Assembly (NCBI RefSeq): GCF_014192105.1
Contig: NZ_JACHXK010000004.1
Coordinates: forward strand, 372,001 to 436,000
Length of the DNA stretch: 64,000 bases
Direction: 5' to 3'
Source: Paenibacillus phyllosphaerae
Lineage (GTDB): Bacteria; Bacillota; Bacilli; Paenibacillales; Paenibacillaceae
Both the position numbers and the translations under genes were made by a program. The notes under the pieces were generated by a model. It saw only the letters and a program-made list of their open reading frames with translations, ran no database searches and had not been told where the DNA came from. Of the stretch, positions 61,975 through 64,000 are shown piece by piece. Position 1 is the stretch's first letter, and each line of letters begins with the position of its first letter.

Positions 61975-63807
61975 TTAGGCCGATAAAAATCGGTATTGTG
62001 CCTCGATCAGGCCGTTATATACGCCGCCATGCCGTATTAGCTCCTCGTGCGTACCTTGTTCGACAATCCGACCGTGATCCAGCACAACGATGCGGTCCGC
62101 ATTGCGGATCGTCGACAGCCGATGCGCGACGATGAACGAAGTGCGTCCGGCCAGCAGCTTTTTGAGCGCTTCCTGAATCTTCAGCTCCGTCTCCGTATCG
62201 ATGCTTGCGGTGGCTTCATCCAGGATGAGAATACGCGGGTCTGCCAACAACGCGCGGGCGAAGGATAACAGCTGCCGCTGTCCCATCGACAGCACATTCC
62301 CCCGCTCTTGAACTTCCGTATCGTAGCCGCCGGGCAAGCTCATGATGAATTCGTGCGCATCGACCGCTTTGGCCGCTTCCACAATCTCCGCATCGGTAGC
62401 GTTCAGACGGCCGAAACGAATGTTATCCCGAATCGTGCCCGAGAAAATAAACGTATCCTGCAGCACGACCCCGACCTGGGAACGCAGGCTCTCGATCGTC
62501 ACACCGCGGATATCGATGCCATCCACTTTCACCGCGCCTTGAACCGGATCGTAGAACCGCGAGAGCAAGTTCATGATCGTGCTTTTGCCTGAGCCGGTAT
62601 GCCCGACTAGCGCGATCGTCTGCCCGGCTTTCACCTCGAGAGAGATCCCTTTAAGCGCAGGCCGGCCCTTTTCGTATTCGAACACGAGATTGTCGAAATG
62701 GACATCGCCGCGAATCGCCGGCAGATCCCGGGCATCCGGCAATTCGGCAACGGTCGGCTTCTCGTCGATATACTCGAAAATCCGCTCCGATGAAGCCATG
62801 GCGATCAGCAGTTGCGCGTACATTTGGCCCAACCGGTTGATCGGATCCCAGAAGTTGCCGATATAGTTGGCGAAACCGACGAGCAAGCCGACGGTAATCG
62901 CGCCGGTCTGAATCAGATGCGATCCGTACCAGAAGAGGATGAGCGTCCCCACGGCCGAAGTGATCTCGATTACGGGACCGAACGCCTGGTTCAGCGCGGA
63001 CGCTTTGTTCCATGCCTTGATGTTGATGCTGTTAATATGGTTGAAGAAAGCGAAGTTCTCCTTCTCCTGCGTGTATGCCTGGGTGACCCGCATCCCTTGA
63101 ATCGATTCGTTCAAGTGCGAATTGATCCGGGACTGCTTCATCCTTACGTCCTGCCAGGCAAACCGGATCCGCTTGCGCAGCGCCGTTGACACGAAGAACA
63201 TGAGCGGCACCGTAATCATGATCGCAAGCCCCAGCTTGAAGTTCCAAGCGAGCAGAATGATCACGATACCGACCAGCTGCACGCAGTCCATCAGCAAGTT
63301 AACCACGCCGTTGGTGAACAGATCCTGCAGCGAGTTGACGTCGTTCGTGACGCGGACGAGGACCGAACCTGCCGGACGTTTATCGAAGAAGCGGAACGAG
63401 AGTTTCTGGATATGGTGGAACAAGTCTTTGCGCAAATCGTAAATGACGCGCTGGCCGATAATATTCGTGTACTTAATCCGTAACGTGTTGGCTCCCCATT
63501 GGATAATATAAAGGGCTAACATAATGGCCGCATACGTGTACAGCTTCGATAGGCTTGGTTCGCCTGTTGCCGGCGCGATCGCTTCGTCGATCGCTTTGAT
63601 GATCAAGGCCGGGATCGCCAATCGCGTCGCGGTCCCGAGTACCATCATGACGAGCACGAGCGGCAGCATCTGTTTGGCATATGGACGCATGTAGCGGAAC
63701 AGACGCGCTAATTGCGACCAATTAAACGGTTTTTCGATCGCGTCATCGTCCTTATAAATAAATCGTTCGCGGTTGTCCGTACGAGCGGACTTCTCGTGGC
63801 TTTTCAC
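61975..63807 (-). CDS. ABC exporter half-transporter (membrane plus ATPase domains)
   Basis: A 610-residue exporter subunit of the LmrA/YheH/YfiC type. Six helices to about residue 340, with the intracellular coupling segment SIQGMRVTQAYTQE. The ATPase has GHTGSGKSTIMNLLSRFYDP, QDTFIFSGTIRDNIRFG, LSMGQRQLLSFARALL and ILILDEATASID. GTG 63807 overlaps the stop of another ABC gene (GTGA), so the two form a heterodimer. Confidence 0.92.
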   Translation of the reverse strand: MKSHEKSARTDNRERFIYKDDDAIEKPFNWSQLARLFRYMRPYAKQMLPLVLVMMVLGTATRLAIPALIIKAIDEAIAPATGEPSLSKLYTYAAIMLALYIIQWGANTLRIKYTNIIGQRVIYDLRKDLFHHIQKLSFRFFDKRPAGSVLVRVTNDVNSLQDLFTNGVVNLLMDCVQLVGIVIILLAWNFKLGLAIMITVPLMFFVSTALRKRIRFAWQDVRMKQSRINSHLNESIQGMRVTQAYTQEKENFAFFNHINSINIKAWNKASALNQAFGPVIEITSAVGTLILFWYGSHLIQTGAITVGLLVGFANYIGNFWDPINRLGQMYAQLLIAMASSERIFEYIDEKPTVAELPDARDLPAIRGDVHFDNLVFEYEKGRPALKGISLEVKAGQTIALVGHTGSGKSTIMNLLSRFYDPVQGAVKVDGIDIRGVTIESLRSQVGVVLQDTFIFSGTIRDNIRFGRLNATDAEIVEAAKAVDAHEFIMSLPGGYDTEVQERGNVLSMGQRQLLSFARALLADPRILILDEATASIDTETELKIQEALKKLLAGRTSFIVAHRLSTIRNADRIVVLDHGRIVEQGTHEELIRHGGVYNGLIEAQYRFLSA

Positions 63808-64000
63808 TGGGCAACCCCTCTTTCCACTTGCACCGACTTCGTCTCGCCCGTATTCGGCCTATCGGCATATTGAATATTGTACGTATCTTGATAAGGCCCG
63901 GGCTGCCGGATCAGATCGTCATGTCTGCCGCGCTGCACGACCAAGCCTTTGTCGAGCACCAGAATTTCGTCCGCATGACGCAGGGAGGAGATGCGGTGCG
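63804..64000 (-). CDS. ABC exporter half-transporter, partner subunit (N-terminus outside window)
   Basis: Only the last 65 codons are present. They start in the switch region HRISSLRHADEILVLDKG and continue VVQRGRHDDLIRQPGPYQDTYN, ending with a variable tail. This is the end of an ABC ATPase domain. The stop overlaps the start of the next subunit. Confidence 0.88.
   Translation of the reverse strand, partial: HRISSLRHADEILVLDKGLVVQRGRHDDLIRQPGPYQDTYNIQYADRPNTGETKSVQVERGVAQ

Overview
The window looks like a chromosomal segment of a spore-forming, Gram-positive Paenibacillaceae bacterium (Paenibacillus or Cohnella type). The evidence is the gene order mutS-mutL-rsmJ-like methyltransferase-miaA-hfq beside cotE, a Spo0E-like phosphatase, a sporulenol-synthase-type cyclase, strong AGGAGG ribosome sites, many GTG and TTG starts, and moderately GC-rich codon use. 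No tRNA, rRNA, CRISPR array, phage or insertion sequence was seen.

Layout. 1-3.5 kb: a cyclophilin lipoprotein (cut by the window edge) and a class A penicillin-binding protein. 3.6-10.8 kb: the mismatch-repair and tRNA-modification block (hfq, miaA, methyltransferase, mutL, mutS). 10.9-13 kb: a two-part amidoligase-type protein and the coat protein CotE. 13.3-17.1 kb: an aromatic-acid-exporter family protein and an SsuABC/TauABC-like ABC importer. 17.1-21.3 kb: a tightly overlapping operon (methyltransferase, FAD oxidoreductase, SRPBCC/cyclase-like protein, ketosynthase) behind a hairpin-rich leader. 21.3-29.1 kb: carboxypeptidase M32, an Fe-S biogenesis-like protein, carbonic anhydrase, small conserved proteins, a repeat-bearing GH18 protein, LURP-one and VOC proteins, and a short Spo0E-family gene. 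29.1-33.2 kb: qoxABCD quinol oxidase. 33.9-36.4 kb: sporulenol/squalene-hopene cyclase and a Gln-rich protein. 36.4-45.2 kb: a sugar ABC importer with a YesM/YesN two-component system, then araA under apparent AraR control. 45.2-52.9 kb: a small zinc-ribbon protein, an XRE regulator, a 7TMR-DISM kinase divergent from its likely OmpR-type partner, an rRNA-methyltransferase-like protein, an RluA pseudouridine synthase, a CapA-like lipoprotein, a MarR regulator and a small protein. 52.9-64 kb: parC/parE, an ABC-2 exporter, a GDSL hydrolase, purT and a heterodimeric ABC exporter.

Most genes are housekeeping or envelope/spore functions. The less ordinary material is non-coding or accessory. (1) A roughly 95-bp structured element has two full copies with identical internal spacing and two partial copies. 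(2) A tandem pair of covarying hairpins forms the leader of the ketosynthase operon. (3) An 11-bp inverted repeat can mask the purT ribosome site. (4) A two-part amidoligase-like protein sits next to cotE. (5) A GH18 enzyme carries six unrecognised 46-residue repeats. All functional claims come from reading motifs by eye; no database search was run.
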